This document shows, in pieces, positions 6,486-6,583 of a DNA stretch of 6,583 nucleotides (position 1 is its first letter; each line of letters begins with the position of its first letter). The notes beneath the pieces were generated by a model. That model was not told where the DNA came from. It ran no database searches and worked only from the letters and a program-made list of their open reading frames with translations. The stretch comes from Pseudomonadota bacterium. GTDB lineage: Bacteria > Pseudomonadota > Alphaproteobacteria > Ferrovibrionales > Ferrovibrionaceae. A program made the translations under genes and the position numbers. Location of the stretch: contig JAEYSS010000223.1 of NCBI GenBank assembly GCA_023434425.1, positions 1 through 6,583 of the forward strand. The letters are read 5' to 3'.

Positions 6486-6583
6486 GTCAGCGCGCCTTGC
6501 GGAAGATCGAGACGGCGCGCATCTGTCAGCGGTACGTCGACGTGGCTGGCAAGGATGATTATGCCGCCTTGCGCGCGATGCGC
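6482..6583 (-). CDS. ccmA: CcmA, heme exporter ATP-binding subunit (C-terminal fragment, cut by window edge)
   Basis: Only the last 33 codons and the TGA stop (6484-6482) are in the window; the 5' part lies beyond 6583. The visible peptide has the GG-I-I-I-LASH stretch typical of the end of an ABC ATPase: a hydrophobic beta strand followed by the switch (H-loop) histidine, here residue 14 of the fragment, and then the short CcmA-type tail ending RRLDLPQGALT. In the family, CcmA is a small cytoplasmic ABC ATPase of about 200 residues that pairs with CcmB; ATP hydrolysis is needed to release heme-loaded CcmE from CcmC/CcmD. The stop overlaps the ccmB start in an ATGA (6485-6482), which fits coupled translation. 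The Walker A, signature and Walker B motifs are outside the window, so the call rests on the tail motif and on position just before ccmB. Confidence 0.9.
   Translation of the reverse strand, partial: AHRAQGGIIILASHVDVPLTDARRLDLPQGALT

Noticed and set aside
1..6583. Mobile elements, tRNA or rRNA genes, CRISPR arrays, toxin-antitoxin or defence genes
   Set aside because: Essentially all of the sequence is taken up by ccm genes in one direction with uniform composition. I saw no inverted-repeat ends, transposase motifs, tRNA-like folds or spaced repeats.

Overview
The window is a stretch of one cytochrome c maturation (System I, Ccm) operon, all transcribed on the minus strand, so it reads from the right edge to the left edge. 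The order of transcription is ccmA (last 33 codons only), ccmB, ccmC, ccmD, ccmE, ccmF, ccmG, ccmH, ccmI (446 codons, 3' end beyond position 1). Together they encode the heme exporter and heme-handling proteins (CcmABCD), the periplasmic heme chaperone (CcmE), the heme lyase core (CcmF), and the thiol-reduction and apocytochrome-handling arm (CcmG, CcmH, CcmI).

The DNA is GC-rich throughout and the genes are alike in composition. System I, a separate short CcmH plus a separate CcmI with two TPR modules, and the style of the CcmD, CcmE and CcmI sequences point to an alphaproteobacterium. A Rhodospirillales-like lineage is a guess from the all-in-one ccmA-to-ccmI order; Rhodobacter and rhizobia, as I recall them, split the genes over several loci. 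The species cannot be named from this window.

Layout from right to left: 6583-6482 C-terminus of CcmA; 6485-5820 CcmB; 23-base gap; 5796-5062 CcmC; 72-base gap; 4989-4798 CcmD; 4801-4334 CcmE; 4337-2358 CcmF; 2353-1799 CcmG; 1805-1335 CcmH; 1338-1 CcmI. Five of the eight junctions overlap by 4 or 7 bases and a sixth has a 4-base gap, so the genes are probably translationally coupled and on one transcript. Neither the operon promoter (upstream of ccmA) nor the terminator (downstream of ccmI) is in the window. There is no non-coding stretch over 300 bases; the largest is the 72-base ccmC-ccmD gap.

How the genes work together: CcmC, with CcmD, loads heme on the conserved histidine of CcmE in the periplasm; the CcmAB ATPase releases holo-CcmE; CcmF takes the heme and, with CcmH and CcmI, attaches it to the CXXCH cysteines of apocytochrome c; CcmG and CcmH keep those cysteines reduced; CcmI holds the apocytochrome C-terminus through its TPR domain. 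All key residues that I could look for are present, so the system looks intact. I found no mobile element, RNA gene, CRISPR array or unexplained system. The findings below are modest details of a well-known operon.
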